From the NCBI RefSeq assembly GCF_001542915.1, contig NZ_LNNH01000017.1:82750-146749 (forward strand): a DNA stretch of 64,000 nt, written 5' to 3'. The position numbers were made by a program, and so were the translations under genes. Positions 27,251 to 37,779 of the stretch are shown here, in pieces. The stretch comes from Peribacillus simplex (GTDB lineage Bacteria; Bacillota; Bacilli; Bacillales; DSM-1321). The notes beneath the pieces are model-generated. The model made no database searches. It was not told the origin of the DNA and saw nothing but the letters and a program-made list of their open reading frames with translations. Position 1 is the stretch's first letter; each line of letters begins with the position of its first letter.

Positions 27251-28837
27251 ATGAATTCTGTAGACGTTTCTAATGAGTTACACCAGTTATTAACAGGAAA
27301 CAACGTGCAAACTCAGCTTTCAGTTCCTAAATTGGTCGAAAAGGTATTAAGCAGGAATGAAGGGGTTTTAACTTCAACTGGAGCAGTAAAAGCAGAAACA
27401 GGCAAATATACTGGCCGTTCACCTAAAGATAAATATATCGTCGAGGAAGCATCCGTAAAAGATAAAGTCGATTGGGGTCCAGTGAACCAGCCAATTTCGG
27501 AAGATGTGTTTAATAAACTATATAATAAAGTAATTGACTACTTAAAAGCAAAAGAAGAGATTTTCGTTTTCAAGGGCTTCGCTGGCGCAGAAGAATCATC
27601 CCGCCTTCCAATTCGTGTCGTTAATGAATATGCTTGGCATAATCTTTTCGCGCATACTTTATTCATCCGTCCAAACGAAGAGGAGCTAAGAGGCCATGAA
27701 GCAGAATTCACGATCCTTTCGGCACCTAACTTCAAAGCAGATCCAGCGGTGGACGGAACGCAATCCGAAACGTTCATCATCGTTTCTTTTGAACGCCGCA
27801 CCATCTTGATCGGCGGAACGGAATATGCAGGTGAAATGAAAAAATCGATCTTCTCGATCATGAACTACCTTCTTCCAGAGGCTGGAATCCTTCCAATGCA
27901 CTGCTCTGCGAATGTAGGACGTGAAGGGGACGTCGCTTTATTCTTCGGACTGTCCGGAACCGGCAAGACGACTTTATCTGCAGACACGAATCGCAAGCTG
28001 ATCGGTGATGATGAACACGGCTGGGCTTCTAACGGTGTTTTCAACATCGAAGGTGGCTGCTATGCGAAAACGATCAACCTTTCACGTGAAAAAGAACCAC
28101 AAATCTTCGATGCCATCCGTTTTGGAGCCGTCTTGGAAAATGTTGTTGTTGATCCGGATACACGTGAAGCGGATTATGATGACAGTTCATTGACGGAAAA
28201 CACCCGTGCCGCATACCAAATGCAAGCAATCGATAATATCGTGAGCCCAAGTATCGCCGGACACCCGAATACGATCATTTTCCTGACGGCTGATGCTTCA
28301 GGCGTATTGCCTCCAATCAGCAAGCTGTCCAAGGAACAAGCGATGTTCCATTTCCTAAGCGGATACACAAGCAAGTTAGCTGGAACGGAAAGAGGGGTAA
28401 CTTCACCGGAGGCGACATTCTCCACTTGCTTCGGTTCACCATTCTTGCCGCTACCTGCTACACGCTATGCTGAAATGCTTGGTGATAAAATTGACGAGCA
28501 CAATGCAAAAGTATACCTTGTCAATACAGGATGGACAGGCGGAGCATACGGAACTGGAAGCCGCATGAAACTTGCTTACACGCGTGCCATGGTTCAGGCG
28601 GCACTTGAAGGGGAACTGGCTAACATTGAAACGGTCAAGGATGAAATCTTTGGTTTGAATATCCCGCTTCATGTTCCTGGCGTTCCGGACGAAGTGCTTC
28701 AGCCAATCAAGACTTGGGCAGATCCTGAAGCTTACAAGCAATCCGCAACGGACCTTGCCGCTCAATTCCGTGCAAACTTCAAGAAGTTCGGCAGCGTTCC
28801 AAATGAAATTGAAGATCTTGGCGGGCCGATCGCTTAA
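27251..28837 (+). CDS. pckA: Phosphoenolpyruvate carboxykinase (ATP)
   Basis: 528 residues. It converts oxaloacetate and ATP to phosphoenolpyruvate in gluconeogenesis. The substrate loop [12 protein letters not shown], the P-loop [11 protein letters not shown] (about 233-243), the metal-binding LIGDDEHGW and the [19 protein letters not shown] segment are present. ATG 27251 follows AAAGGAAGGTACCTCAT. Divergent from metK as in B. subtilis. Confidence 0.98.
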   Translation: MNSVDVSNELHQLLTGNNVQTQLSVPKLVEKVLSRNEGVLTSTGAVKAETGKYTGRSPKDKYIVEEASVKDKVDWGPVNQPISEDVFNKLYNKVIDYLKAKEEIFVFKGFAGAEESSRLPIRVVNEYAWHNLFAHTLFIRPNEEELRGHEAEFTILSAPNFKADPAVDGTQSETFIIVSFERRTILIGGTEYAGEMKKSIFSIMNYLLPEAGILPMHCSANVGREGDVALFFGLSGTGKTTLSADTNRKLIGDDEHGWASNGVFNIEGGCYAKTINLSREKEPQIFDAIRFGAVLENVVVDPDTREADYDDSSLTENTRAAYQMQAIDNIVSPSIAGHPNTIIFLTADASGVLPPISKLSKEQAMFHFLSGYTSKLAGTERGVTSPEATFSTCFGSPFLPLPATRYAEMLGDKIDEHNAKVYLVNTGWTGGAYGTGSRMKLAYTRAMVQAALEGELANIETVKDEIFGLNIPLHVPGVPDEVLQPIKTWADPEAYKQSATDLAAQFRANFKKFGSVPNEIEDLGGPIA

Positions 28838-28852
28838 AATAAATCATTCACA

Positions 28853-28880
28853 AAAGGACCAAGCACTAGCTTGGTCCTTT
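28853..28880 (+). terminator. Terminator of pckA
   Basis: AAAGGACCAAGC and GCTTGGTCCTTT flank a 4-nt loop, 15 bp after the stop codon. Confidence 0.88.
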
Positions 28881-28922
28881 GTTCTGTCCATATAGGTTAG
28901 AACGAACCTCCTTTCTTCCCCT

Positions 28923-28960
28923 AAAAAAGGGCACGGACACAGTGGTCGGCACCCTTTTCC
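28923..28960 (-). terminator. Terminator of the ManNAc dehydrogenase operon
   Basis: On the minus strand an imperfect stem AAAAGGGTGCCGACC / GTCCGTGCCCTTTTTT with T-run lies 15 bp after the stop codon. Confidence 0.75.
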
Positions 28961-28975
28961 ATTCATTAGGTTGAT

Positions 28976-30277
28976 TTAGCTGATCGCTTTATTTCTGGCT
29001 TTTTCCTTCGACACCTTTTTATATTGATAAATATTGCCCAAGTTGGCGACCGGGACTTCGGTCTTCGTTACATCAATGCAATTGCGTGTATCGAGGATCA
29101 TTTTATTGGCCATCAGATTTGATAGATTGTCATAATCCATCAGCTTGAATTCATCGTGGTCGGTCAAGACGAGAATCAGGTCGGCATCGTTTACGGCATC
29201 CTCCACTGAAACGATGGGCATCATGCCTGACTGAACATGCGGGTCATGCAGGGCTACGTCCATGTGGTCCATCCCCATCAAAATATTGACGACATCGATG
29301 GCAGGACTTTCCCGGATATCATCGACATTCCCTTTGTAGGAAAGCCCGAAGATCGCCACCTTTGGCCGCTCGATTCCTTCAAGCATCATCCTGACGCAAT
29401 TGACAATGTAATAGGGCATCGATACGTTGGTATCACGGGCCAGCTTAATGATTCTCGCAAACTCTGGGGCTTTTGCGACAACGAAATAGGGATCGACCGC
29501 TAAGCAATGACCGCCGACTCCTGGCCCTGGTTGGTGAATGTTGACACGCGGGTGCTTATTGGCCATCGATATGACGTCCAATACATTGATGTCCAGCTCG
29601 AAGCACACTTTCGTCAGTTCATTTGCAAGGGCGATATTCACATCCCGGAAGGTATTTTCCATCAGCTTGGACATTTCCGCCGTCTTGGCATCCGTCTGAA
29701 TGATCTCCCCTTTAACGAAGGTTCGATAGACCAGGCTCCCTTCATATGAGCATGTTTCCGTAATTCCGCCGACGATACGGTTATTATGAACCAGCTCTTC
29801 CAATATCCTTCCAGGCAAAACACGTTCAGGACAATGAACAAGGAAGATCTCTTCTCCGATGGTAAGGCCCGTCATTTCAATCATCGGTCTGATATGATCA
29901 TCCATGCTTCGAGGAGCGATCGTCGATTCGATGATGATGACATTTCCCTTCCTGATGAATGGAAGGATGCTTGCGACAGCTTCGGTGACATGGGTCAAAT
30001 CACAGGATTTGTGCATGTCGGTTTTATTTGGCGTAGGCACAGCAATAATGAAAACATCTGCATATTCCGGTCTTAATGACGCTTGGAACTTTTGGGCATC
30101 CAGCACTTCATGCAAAACCTGCTCCAAACCAGGTTCCTCGATATGGAGCTTGCCCTGATTCAAATTGGAGATGATATCAGGATGGATATCCACTCCGACG
30201 ACGTCGACACCATGTTTCGCAAACATTAAAGAAGTTGGCAGTCCTATATAACCCAGTCCCAATGTACATATTTTCAT
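28976..30277 (-). CDS. UDP-N-acetyl-D-mannosamine dehydrogenase-type nucleotide-sugar dehydrogenase
   Basis: 433 residues, ATG 30277 after AGGAGTGGTTTAT. It oxidises a UDP-hexosamine to the uronic acid using two NAD+. The NAD-binding GLGYIGLPTSLMFAKHG (about 6-22), the middle domain with AELANELTKVCFELDINVLD and catalytic Cys in PGPGVGGHCLAVDPYF (about 255-270), and the C-terminal GLSYKGNVDDIRESPA are typical of WecC/TuaD-like enzymes. The GGHCLAVDP form and a UDP-GlcNAc 2-epimerase 3 kb away favour UDP-ManNAc as substrate, giving UDP-ManNAcA for a surface polymer. It follows two glycosyltransferase genes on the same strand. Confidence 0.88.
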   Translation of the reverse strand: MKICTLGLGYIGLPTSLMFAKHGVDVVGVDIHPDIISNLNQGKLHIEEPGLEQVLHEVLDAQKFQASLRPEYADVFIIAVPTPNKTDMHKSCDLTHVTEAVASILPFIRKGNVIIIESTIAPRSMDDHIRPMIEMTGLTIGEEIFLVHCPERVLPGRILEELVHNNRIVGGITETCSYEGSLVYRTFVKGEIIQTDAKTAEMSKLMENTFRDVNIALANELTKVCFELDINVLDVISMANKHPRVNIHQPGPGVGGHCLAVDPYFVVAKAPEFARIIKLARDTNVSMPYYIVNCVRMMLEGIERPKVAIFGLSYKGNVDDIRESPAIDVVNILMGMDHMDVALHDPHVQSGMMPIVSVEDAVNDADLILVLTDHDEFKLMDYDNLSNLMANKMILDTRNCIDVTKTEVPVANLGNIYQYKKVSKEKARNKAIS

Positions 30278-30319
30278 ATAAACCACTCCTATTCATTATG
30301 ATCTGCTACACTCGCTAGC

Positions 30320-31636
30320 TCAGGCAGTTTGATAAATCTCGATGAAGATTTCCTTCTCTTGCTTCCAATTGTATTTTTGGCGGGCCATCAAGCAATTCCG
30401 GCTCATTTCCGCCCTTTTTTCAGGATGCTTCAGTAAGTAATTGACTCCTTCCGCAATGGCTTTAGGATCATGTGAATCGACACATACACCGATCCGTTCC
30501 GCATCGACCACCTTTTGAATTTCGGGGAAGCTACAGGCAACGACCGGCACACCGCTCATCATGTATTCAAATAATTTATTCGAAGAAGCGGAATAGTGAT
30601 TAAAGCAAACATTATTCAATACTTGAAAACCTAAATAAGCATTTTTCGTATAATGGAGCAATTCGTCGACCGGTACCTTTGGCAAGAATTTCACCCGATG
30701 CTCCAAATCCATTTCCTTTACCTTCTTCATTAATGCAGCCTTGATTTTTCCATCTCCTATAAAAACCACCGTCCCTGCCTTGATCAGCGGCACAGCATCG
30801 ACCAATTGCTCCAGCCCCCTGCCCATCTGGACACCGCCTTGATACAACAATATCGGTTCATCGGGCGGCAAACTCAGCAGCTCATGCAAATCCACGGACG
30901 TGCTTTCCTCCGGATTGGTCGGAATCGGATAGTTATGGACAACTTTTGGATAGAGACCATATAAGTCTTCATTATATTTAGCTCTCGTATGGTTCTCGGC
31001 AATCATTTCGTCGACGAATAGTAAGAGGAATTTCTCCATCGTCCCGTAGATCCGGCTATTATATCCCGTTCTGCTCGTTTGGACTTCATGCGAATCATAA
31101 ATCAGCTTTTTCCTTCTCAGCCATTTACTGCTGATCGCTCCCTGCATGAGCGTATTCAAGTCATTGGAATGGTAAAAATCATATTTCTTTTTCCGCCCAT
31201 GATAAACCATTTGACCAAAAATATAGCTTCTTGTTAATAAAGTCGGCAGCTTCGTACGGGTCATGATCATGGACCCCAAGGCAAGGATTGCTAGGGAGCC
31301 AATCAAAATCGCCGATCCCGCCCAGCTAGTGATCAAGTTCAGGTTCAACATCGTGTTCCAAACCAATAAGGTCAATAAGGTGATTTCAAACTTCTTTTTC
31401 TTCAATTTGCCGACGATCCTAAGAATTTTATGAAGTGCCTCCCAGCGGTTATTGACCCTTGTGACCGTGAAGCCACTTTGATGTTTTTCCTTTTTGGGCA
31501 AATCTTTGATTTTCCAATTATGGATGGCGATCAAATCCACTTCATACCCCACTTCCGTAAGTGCTGTACATTCTCTTAGAACCCTTGCATCGTTCGTAAA
31601 GTGATTCCACACAAACATACATACCTTCTTCGTCAT
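30320..31636 (-). CDS. Glycosyltransferase family 4, with membrane-associated insertion
   Basis: 438 residues, ATG 31636 after GGAGGACAAC. The C-terminal GT-B half has PDEPILLYQGGVQMGRGLEQ (nucleotide-sugar site start) and the family-4 pattern KLFEYMMSGVPVVACSFPE (about 360-378). Between the halves a hydrophobic stretch (LITSWAGSAILIGSLAILAL, about 105-125) suggests monotopic attachment to the inner membrane face. Acceptor and donor are not predictable; the neighbouring UDP-ManNAcA genes suggest surface glycan assembly. It is 18 bp after the next glycosyltransferase gene. Confidence 0.85.
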   Translation of the reverse strand: MTKKVCMFVWNHFTNDARVLRECTALTEVGYEVDLIAIHNWKIKDLPKKEKHQSGFTVTRVNNRWEALHKILRIVGKLKKKKFEITLLTLLVWNTMLNLNLITSWAGSAILIGSLAILALGSMIMTRTKLPTLLTRSYIFGQMVYHGRKKKYDFYHSNDLNTLMQGAISSKWLRRKKLIYDSHEVQTSRTGYNSRIYGTMEKFLLLFVDEMIAENHTRAKYNEDLYGLYPKVVHNYPIPTNPEESTSVDLHELLSLPPDEPILLYQGGVQMGRGLEQLVDAVPLIKAGTVVFIGDGKIKAALMKKVKEMDLEHRVKFLPKVPVDELLHYTKNAYLGFQVLNNVCFNHYSASSNKLFEYMMSGVPVVACSFPEIQKVVDAERIGVCVDSHDPKAIAEGVNYLLKHPEKRAEMSRNCLMARQKYNWKQEKEIFIEIYQTA

Positions 31637-31665
31637 GTTGTCCTCCACTTCCGGTTTATTCTTCC

Positions 31666-32865
31666 CTACGCCTCCAAGACGTTGATGAGGCCTTTAATAT
31701 TTTGGGACCATTGAAAATGCTGTTTCGCATATACATAACCGTTTTCCCCTAGCTCTTCACGCAGCGCTCGATCTCTGGCCATGGTCAAAATGTGGCGACT
31801 GATTTCATCCACATCCCGGCTATCTGCCACCAGCCCGCACTTCGCCTCTGAGATCACCTGCTTGGCCCTTCCCGCCACATCACCGACAATCGGCTTTCCG
31901 ACACACATATAATCAATGATCTTTCCAGGCAGCACCGTATTGAACACCTCTTTTTCCACCAAGCTTACATAAGCAATATGGGAGGAGGAAACTTCATGAA
32001 GGGTCACCCTCCGATTCATCGCATTCATGACTTTTATATTCGCCAATCCCTTCGCGCTGATTTCCCTCTCGACTTCAGCTGCCCGGTAGCCGTATCCGAT
32101 TATCGTGAACTCGATTTGCTTATGTTTCCTTAACGTTTCAGCAATGGCTATCAGTTTTTTCAGGTCTTGGGCCAGTCCGATATTCCCGGTATAGACGACC
32201 TTGATTTTCGTTTCAGAAATGGGGGTAAATACATTCCGCAACGCCAGCTCATCACCAGTGAGCGAATTGGGGATGAAATGAATCGTTTCTTCCTCGACCC
32301 CCTTGGCCCTGATATAATCCCTGAACCCAGGACTATTGATGATAATATGATCTGAATGCCTATACAGCTTCCGCTCCAGGACGTATGCGAACTTCAAAAT
32401 CCATTTATTTGCGAAAACCCCCACTCCCATCAACGATTCTGGCCATAAGTCCCTGACATCGGTAATGAGTTTCGCCTTCATTTTTCTCTTGGCAATCAAT
32501 GCTGCCATCGTCGGGAAAATTGGCGGTGTCGAGACAAACACATAATCATAAGTTTTTTCGAGACGGATGATTGTATAAATGAAAAGCCACATCGCTTCCA
32601 GATAATGCAGCAAGCGCCTTCCCATATTGCTTGTATACCGCTTCACCTTATTCGGTTTTATCCTGATGACATCTTCCTCAATATGTTCCTCATCCCAAAA
32701 TTCATGGTCTTGATACAAACCTTGATCGGGATAACTCGGTTTCAACGTGATGACCGTTACTTCATATCCGTTTCTTTTCAAATGGAGATACACATTTTTC
32801 ATTCGATTTCCCGCACTTCCGATTTCCGGATAAAAGTTTTGCACGATCATCAGGACGCTTTTCAT
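31666..32865 (-). CDS. Glycosyltransferase family 4, WbuB-like
   Basis: 399 residues; ATG 32865 preferred, GTG 32871 possible. The N-terminal MIVQNFYPEIGSAGNRMKNV and the DVRDLWPESLMGVG motif are typical of WbuB-type GT4 enzymes, which add amino sugars in O-antigen and capsule synthesis. The donor-site pattern GKIIDYMCVGKPIVGDV is at about 310-326. First gene of a three-gene minus-strand operon with the next glycosyltransferase and the dehydrogenase. Confidence 0.87.
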   Translation of the reverse strand: MKSVLMIVQNFYPEIGSAGNRMKNVYLHLKRNGYEVTVITLKPSYPDQGLYQDHEFWDEEHIEEDVIRIKPNKVKRYTSNMGRRLLHYLEAMWLFIYTIIRLEKTYDYVFVSTPPIFPTMAALIAKRKMKAKLITDVRDLWPESLMGVGVFANKWILKFAYVLERKLYRHSDHIIINSPGFRDYIRAKGVEEETIHFIPNSLTGDELALRNVFTPISETKIKVVYTGNIGLAQDLKKLIAIAETLRKHKQIEFTIIGYGYRAAEVEREISAKGLANIKVMNAMNRRVTLHEVSSSHIAYVSLVEKEVFNTVLPGKIIDYMCVGKPIVGDVAGRAKQVISEAKCGLVADSRDVDEISRHILTMARDRALREELGENGYVYAKQHFQWSQNIKGLINVLEA

Positions 32866-33064
32866 ATTCACCTATCACCTCTATTCTTGGATCAGTCATG
32901 CTTCCTGCTTTATATTGTAAAGTGCCGTTATTAATGGAAGGTTAAGGAAATATAAAGTCCTCATTAATATTGTAAATATTCCGTAAATTATTGTTTCGTT
33001 TTCATTTTTCCTCTGAATCTCTCGTTATAATGGGGAGGACAGTTAGCAGGAGGAGGAATGGAGC

Positions 33065-34201
33065 ATGCCTAAACAACGTTTGAAGGTCATGACGGTCTTT
33101 GGCACGAGGCCTGAAGCAATTAAAATGGCACCAGTCGTTTTGGAACTGAAAAAACATCAGGACGAAATAGAAACCATCGTGGTGGTCACCGCCCAGCATC
33201 GGGAAATGCTTGATCAAGTACTGCAATGTTTTCAAATAAAGCCAGATCACGATTTGGATATGATGAGAGACAGACAGACATTAGAGGATATTACAACAAG
33301 GGGCATCGAGGGACTCAGTTCGCTCATGAAGCATATAAAACCGGATATCGTCCTCGTCCATGGAGATACGACGACCACTTTCATCGCTAGCTTGGCTGCT
33401 TACTATAATAAGGTCCAGATTGGCCATGTTGAAGCCGGACTCCGCACTTGGAATAAGCATTCACCGTTTCCTGAGGAGATGAATCGGCAATTGACCGGTG
33501 TCCTGGCCGACATCCACTTCGCCCCGACCAAGCAGGCTGCCGAAAACCTGCTATTGGAGAATAAACGGACCGACAGCATCCACATCACTGGAAATACGGT
33601 GATCGATGCCTTGAAAACAACGATCCAGAAGGACTATTCGCATCCGATCCTCTCTGATTTGAATGGAGATAGGATGCTATTGATGACGGTACATCGGCGT
33701 GAAAATATCGGAAAACCGATGCAGGGGATATTCCGTTCCGTGAAGCGGCTTCTTGATGAACATGGGGATATCCAGGTTGTTTTCCCGATTCATAAAAATC
33801 CAGTCGTCCGGGAAATCGCCCATGAGGTCTTCGAAGAAACAAAGAGGCTACATATCATCGAGCCCCTGGAGGTGATTGATTTCCATAACTTCGCGGCACG
33901 ATCTCATCTCATCCTGACAGATTCCGGGGGGGTGCAGGAGGAAGCACCATCACTTGGCGTCCCGGTTGTCGTGTTGCGCGATACGACGGAACGGCCGGAG
34001 GGAATCAAGGCCGGCACACTTTTATTGGCCGGAATCGAAGAAGACCGCATTTACGAGGCAACCCATAATCTGCTTACGAACGAAGGCGACTATGAAAAAA
34101 TGGCAACAGCCTCGAATCCATATGGGGATGGCTTTGCATCGAAACGGATTGTCGAAATTCTCCTCAAGCATTGTCAAGTGAGGTTCGCCCTTCCATCATG
34201 A
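33065..34201 (+). CDS. mnaA: UDP-N-acetylglucosamine 2-epimerase (non-hydrolysing)
   Basis: 378 residues, the usual family length, ATG 33065 after AGGAGGAGGAATGGAGC. It interconverts UDP-GlcNAc and UDP-ManNAc. VFGTRPEAIKMAPVV (about 10-24), VHGDTTTTF, HVEAGLRT and DSGGVQEEAPSLGVPV are diagnostic. Divergent from the glycosyltransferase operon with a TATAAT at about 33024. Its product feeds the dehydrogenase at 28976 and possibly wall teichoic acid linkage units. Confidence 0.95.
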   Translation: MPKQRLKVMTVFGTRPEAIKMAPVVLELKKHQDEIETIVVVTAQHREMLDQVLQCFQIKPDHDLDMMRDRQTLEDITTRGIEGLSSLMKHIKPDIVLVHGDTTTTFIASLAAYYNKVQIGHVEAGLRTWNKHSPFPEEMNRQLTGVLADIHFAPTKQAAENLLLENKRTDSIHITGNTVIDALKTTIQKDYSHPILSDLNGDRMLLMTVHRRENIGKPMQGIFRSVKRLLDEHGDIQVVFPIHKNPVVREIAHEVFEETKRLHIIEPLEVIDFHNFAARSHLILTDSGGVQEEAPSLGVPVVVLRDTTERPEGIKAGTLLLAGIEEDRIYEATHNLLTNEGDYEKMATASNPYGDGFASKRIVEILLKHCQVRFALPS

Positions 34202-34215
34202 AAAAATGAAAAGAG

Positions 34216-34254
34216 AAAAAGCCTGCCGCCTCGCATAGGCGGTCAGGCTTTTTG
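34216..34254. terminator. Bidirectional terminator between mnaA and the chemoreceptor gene
   Basis: AAAAAGCCTGCCGCCT and AGGCGGTCAGGCTTTTT flank a 5-nt loop; both strands carry T-runs and the genes are convergent. Confidence 0.88.
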
Positions 34255-34265
34255 ATTTTCACGTG

Positions 34266-35954
34266 TTAAAACTTAAACCGGCTCACTTCCATTTTCAAGC
34301 TTTCAGCCAAGGTTGCCAACGCTTGGGCACCTTCGGAAATCTGTTCGGTGGCGGTGTGCTGTTCTTCGGTCGCAGCACTTGCATCATTTGCCCTTTCTGC
34401 GGAGATGACCGCTATTTCCTTGATAGAATGAGCGCCTTCCGTAACATCTTCAGTCATCACCTGCAGGTCGTCAACGGCAGAGGACACCGAGGCAATTTGC
34501 TCACTCACCTGTCCGACGGCCGATTTAATGTTAGTGAATACTTGTAGCGAGCTTGCCGAAGCAGCAAGTCCTTCTTCCGCTTTCTTACTTCCTACATTGA
34601 TAGACTCGACTCCCCTTCCAGTAGCCTCCTGGATGAACCGGACCATTTTCTCAATTTCCGCTGCCGATATCTTCGATTGCTCGGCAAGCTTCCGGACCTC
34701 ATCAGCCACCACTGCGAACCCTTTCCCATGTTCTCCAGCTCGTGCCGCTTCAATCGCTGCATTCAATGCCAATAAATTCGTTTGTTCGGAAATATCGGTA
34801 ATGAATGTTGTCACCCGTTGAATTTCATTCGAGTGACTCGACATGTTTTCCATAATTTTTGCCGACTCGCGAATCGTAGCATTAATCTCCTTCATTTGAG
34901 CCGTTACATCATTCATGCCCTCTGCCCCCTGTTGAACGAGTCCATTGACGGTCTTGGCTGAATGAAGCATTTCGACATTGCTCAGGGTGATCCGTTTGAT
35001 GGCAGCAGCCATTTCTATCATCGAATCGACCGATTTTTCGACAATATCGACCTGAAGGGAGGTGCCTTTCCTATTTTCCTCTGCAGTTGCCGACACCATC
35101 TCTGAGGACGCCAGGCTTTCTTCTGAACTTGCCGACATCTGTTCAGCTTGAACAGCAAGCTGTGACGCGGAATCCCTCATATTCAGGACAATCGATTTAA
35201 GTCCCCCTACCATTAAATTGAAGGCCCTTGCCATTTCTCCAATTTCATCTTTGTTCCGGATTTTCATTTCTTCAATATCTAAATTACCGGCAGCGACTTG
35301 GCCCAGCGCTTCCGTCAGCTTGCGGACAGGACGCGAAATGCTTCTGCTGAGGATGATGGGCAATATGATACTGAGAACGAACCCGCCGATTATCAGCAAA
35401 ACGATGAATGCCTTCATATCCCCCACCTTCTCATTCAATTCCTTCCTTGTCTCCTGCATATACACATTCTGTTTGCCATCCAGCTTCTCGGCATTATCCA
35501 AGATCGTTTTATCCAGCTCAATCGCATTATCGGCAATTTCCATCGCCTTCTTACTATTCCCTTGCTGCATGCTGAAGGTTATCTCTTCAGCCATTCCCAT
35601 ATATTCCAGCTGCGTGCGATGAATCTCTTCAAGCAATTCACGGTCTTCCTTGGAAGTCATGCTTTTCTCAAGCGTGCTGTATGCTTTCTCGAATCCATCA
35701 TGAGCCGTCTCCCTATTTTCCAGATAAGTGGAATCTTTATAGATGATATATCCGCGAACATCATTAGAGATGGCTTGCTGCTTGTTGATCATCTCCTCGA
35801 CTAGGCTGATTTTTTTCACCCTATCATCCAATAAAAACGTATACTTGCCATTCAAATCGATGATGATCCATAGATACAGAACACCTATGGCCACCAAAAA
35901 TAAAAGGATGGACAAAAAACTTGCCCATAATTTTTTCGATACGGATAACTTCAA
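34266..35954 (-). CDS. Methyl-accepting chemotaxis protein
   Basis: 562 residues from TTG 35954, which lies 9 nt after GGAGG; an upstream TTG (35978) overlaps that region. Two membrane helices (about 8-30 and about 180-205) enclose a roughly 150-residue helical sensor with CHASE3/4-helix-bundle character ([20 protein letters not shown]). A HAMP linker follows ([20 protein letters not shown]), then the signalling hairpin [40 protein letters not shown] (given in part: [13 protein letters not shown]). It signals to CheA/CheW. The ligand is unknown. Confidence 0.92.
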   Translation of the reverse strand: MKLSVSKKLWASFLSILLFLVAIGVLYLWIIIDLNGKYTFLLDDRVKKISLVEEMINKQQAISNDVRGYIIYKDSTYLENRETAHDGFEKAYSTLEKSMTSKEDRELLEEIHRTQLEYMGMAEEITFSMQQGNSKKAMEIADNAIELDKTILDNAEKLDGKQNVYMQETRKELNEKVGDMKAFIVLLIIGGFVLSIILPIILSRSISRPVRKLTEALGQVAAGNLDIEEMKIRNKDEIGEMARAFNLMVGGLKSIVLNMRDSASQLAVQAEQMSASSEESLASSEMVSATAEENRKGTSLQVDIVEKSVDSMIEMAAAIKRITLSNVEMLHSAKTVNGLVQQGAEGMNDVTAQMKEINATIRESAKIMENMSSHSNEIQRVTTFITDISEQTNLLALNAAIEAARAGEHGKGFAVVADEVRKLAEQSKISAAEIEKMVRFIQEATGRGVESINVGSKKAEEGLAASASSLQVFTNIKSAVGQVSEQIASVSSAVDDLQVMTEDVTEGAHSIKEIAVISAERANDASAATEEQHTATEQISEGAQALATLAESLKMEVSRFKF

Positions 35955-36133
35955 GATATGCAACCTCCATTTGTCCAAAATTTAAAATTTTCAATCTATA
36001 TGGATAATATCGGCCAACTAGTACTTTTTTTCCAGTACAATATACATATGTCGAAAAAAATTGGAAAGCATCAAGCTTCCGTTGAGCCGATGGCCTGAAT
36101 GAAGGCGTCATCTCCAATTCGCGGGTAAAAACA

Positions 36134-36160
36134 AAAAAAGACCACCAAATGGTGATCTTT
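36134..36160 (-). terminator. Terminator of the MATE gene
   Basis: AAAAGATCACCAT / ATGGTGGTCTTTT type stem with T-run on the minus strand, 12 bp after the stop codon. Confidence 0.75.
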
Positions 36161-36171
36161 TCGGTGAACAT

Positions 36172-37533
36172 TCAATTGACCTTCTCTTTTTTTCCAAGCA
36201 CCGAACCTTCTCGTTTCGAGTAAAGCAGAATCGTCAGGAATATGACCAGCTCGGATAAGGGGATCGCCATCCATGCGGCATTCGTCCCAAATATCAACGG
36301 CAATGTAAGCAAGAAAATCAGCATGAAAATGAATTCACGGCCAACCGTGATCCAAGCTGCCATCTTCACTTGCCCGATCGATTGGAAATAGGTCATCATG
36401 ACGAAGTTGACCCCCATCAGGATGTAGCCGCTAAAGAATATCCTGATCCCGATTGTCGCAAGCTCCTTAACTTCGCTTGAAAAATCACCGAATAAATCGA
36501 CGATGAAAGGCGCCGCAGCCTGCCCTAGGAGCGTAATCGCTATTCCTGCTCCCATTGCTGTCAATATGGCGATGCGAACCGTTTCACGCTTCCGCTTTTC
36601 ATCTTGTGCCCCATGATAATAGCTGACCAGTGGCTGAATGGCCGACCCTATGCCAAGAAACATCAAGAGCATGACACTATGGGCATAATTCACGATGGAA
36701 AATGCCGCTAGCCCGTCGGTGCCTGCAAGGCGGGAGAACGCATTATTATGGGCAATCGTAAAGACGGATACCCCGATTTCGGCTAGGAAGCTTGGAAAGC
36801 CGATCATCATCGTCATCACGAAAAGCGACTTTTCAAACCTGAACGTAACGAGACGAAGCGTGTTCTTCTTCGTGAAGAAGTGAATGCTGAGAACCAGGAT
36901 GCCAAGCGCGGCTGCGATGATCGTTCCATACGCGGTTTCCCGTACGCCTAGCTCAAGGACATATAGAATGATGAAGTTCAGGACGAAATTCGAAACGGCC
37001 GTAACGATCAGGGAGACCATCGCCAAATTCGGATTGCCATTGTTCCTGACGAATATGCTTAAGGTATTCTCCAGCGTGAAAACAAAACCAAGCATCAGGA
37101 ATACATTCATGTAGTCCGTCGCAAAAGGAGCGGTCGCCTCATTGGCCCCTAGTGCATATACAAGCTGATTATGAAAAGCATAGGCAACCACGCCTATGAT
37201 TACGGTAAATATCGTGATCAAAATGATTGAATGGGTGAAGATGAAGCGGGCACGATCATAATCCCTTGCGCCCATGCTTTGCGAATAAAGCGTTGCCCCG
37301 CCTACTCCGATCCAAATGGACATCGCTACAAAGATTGTATAAATGGGACCGGCAATATTGACGCCTGCCAGGGCAACAGATCCCAGCTTATTGCCGACCA
37401 TCACTCCATCGACGACAAAGTTCAATGCCATCAATACCATACCGATCATCGAAGGAATCAAATAACGCAAAAAGACCCTTCCCGTCGATTCCAACTCCAA
37501 TACATGTTGTTGTTGCTGTTCCCTTAATGACAT
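36172..37533 (-). CDS. MATE family multidrug/cation exporter
   Basis: 453 residues with about 12 membrane helices. ATG 37533 (MSLREQQQQHVLELESTGRV) follows AGGAGAGG; the frame is open upstream but lacks a second site. MATE signatures include FVVDGVMVGNKLGSVALAGV and the duplicated second half around FLGIGSAIQPLVSYYHGAQD. It resembles MepA-type sodium or proton-coupled exporters. The promoter carries a palindrome typical of repressor control. Confidence 0.88.
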   Translation of the reverse strand: MSLREQQQQHVLELESTGRVFLRYLIPSMIGMVLMALNFVVDGVMVGNKLGSVALAGVNIAGPIYTIFVAMSIWIGVGGATLYSQSMGARDYDRARFIFTHSIILITIFTVIIGVVAYAFHNQLVYALGANEATAPFATDYMNVFLMLGFVFTLENTLSIFVRNNGNPNLAMVSLIVTAVSNFVLNFIILYVLELGVRETAYGTIIAAALGILVLSIHFFTKKNTLRLVTFRFEKSLFVMTMMIGFPSFLAEIGVSVFTIAHNNAFSRLAGTDGLAAFSIVNYAHSVMLLMFLGIGSAIQPLVSYYHGAQDEKRKRETVRIAILTAMGAGIAITLLGQAAAPFIVDLFGDFSSEVKELATIGIRIFFSGYILMGVNFVMMTYFQSIGQVKMAAWITVGREFIFMLIFLLTLPLIFGTNAAWMAIPLSELVIFLTILLYSKREGSVLGKKEKVN

Positions 37534-37648
37534 GCCTATCCTCTCCTGCTGTTTGACCTTACTGAAAATCGTCCATGATGCCGCCGAATCTCTTACAGTA
37601 CAGTTTTGGCCATCTGCCCTTACCCATGTAACAATTTCTGATAGTACC

Positions 37649-37678
37649 ATCATAACTTAACGAACGTTCGTCAGGCAA
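37649..37678 (-). promoter_or_regulatory. MATE gene promoter with central palindromic operator
   Basis: Minus strand: -35 TTGCCT (37678-37673) and -10 TATGAT (37654-37649), 18 bp apart. The spacer contains the perfect palindrome ACGAACGTTCGT (37660-37671). Binding of a TetR-type repressor there would block polymerase. Confidence 0.65.
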
Positions 37679-37779
37679 GTGGAATCAAAAAAAATCTTGC
37701 CCCTCTTATTTCCAGGAAAGAAGGAGGATATGCCAGACCTGTCGAAAAGGTGATGATAACCCGAAAAAGGAGGAGTCAA

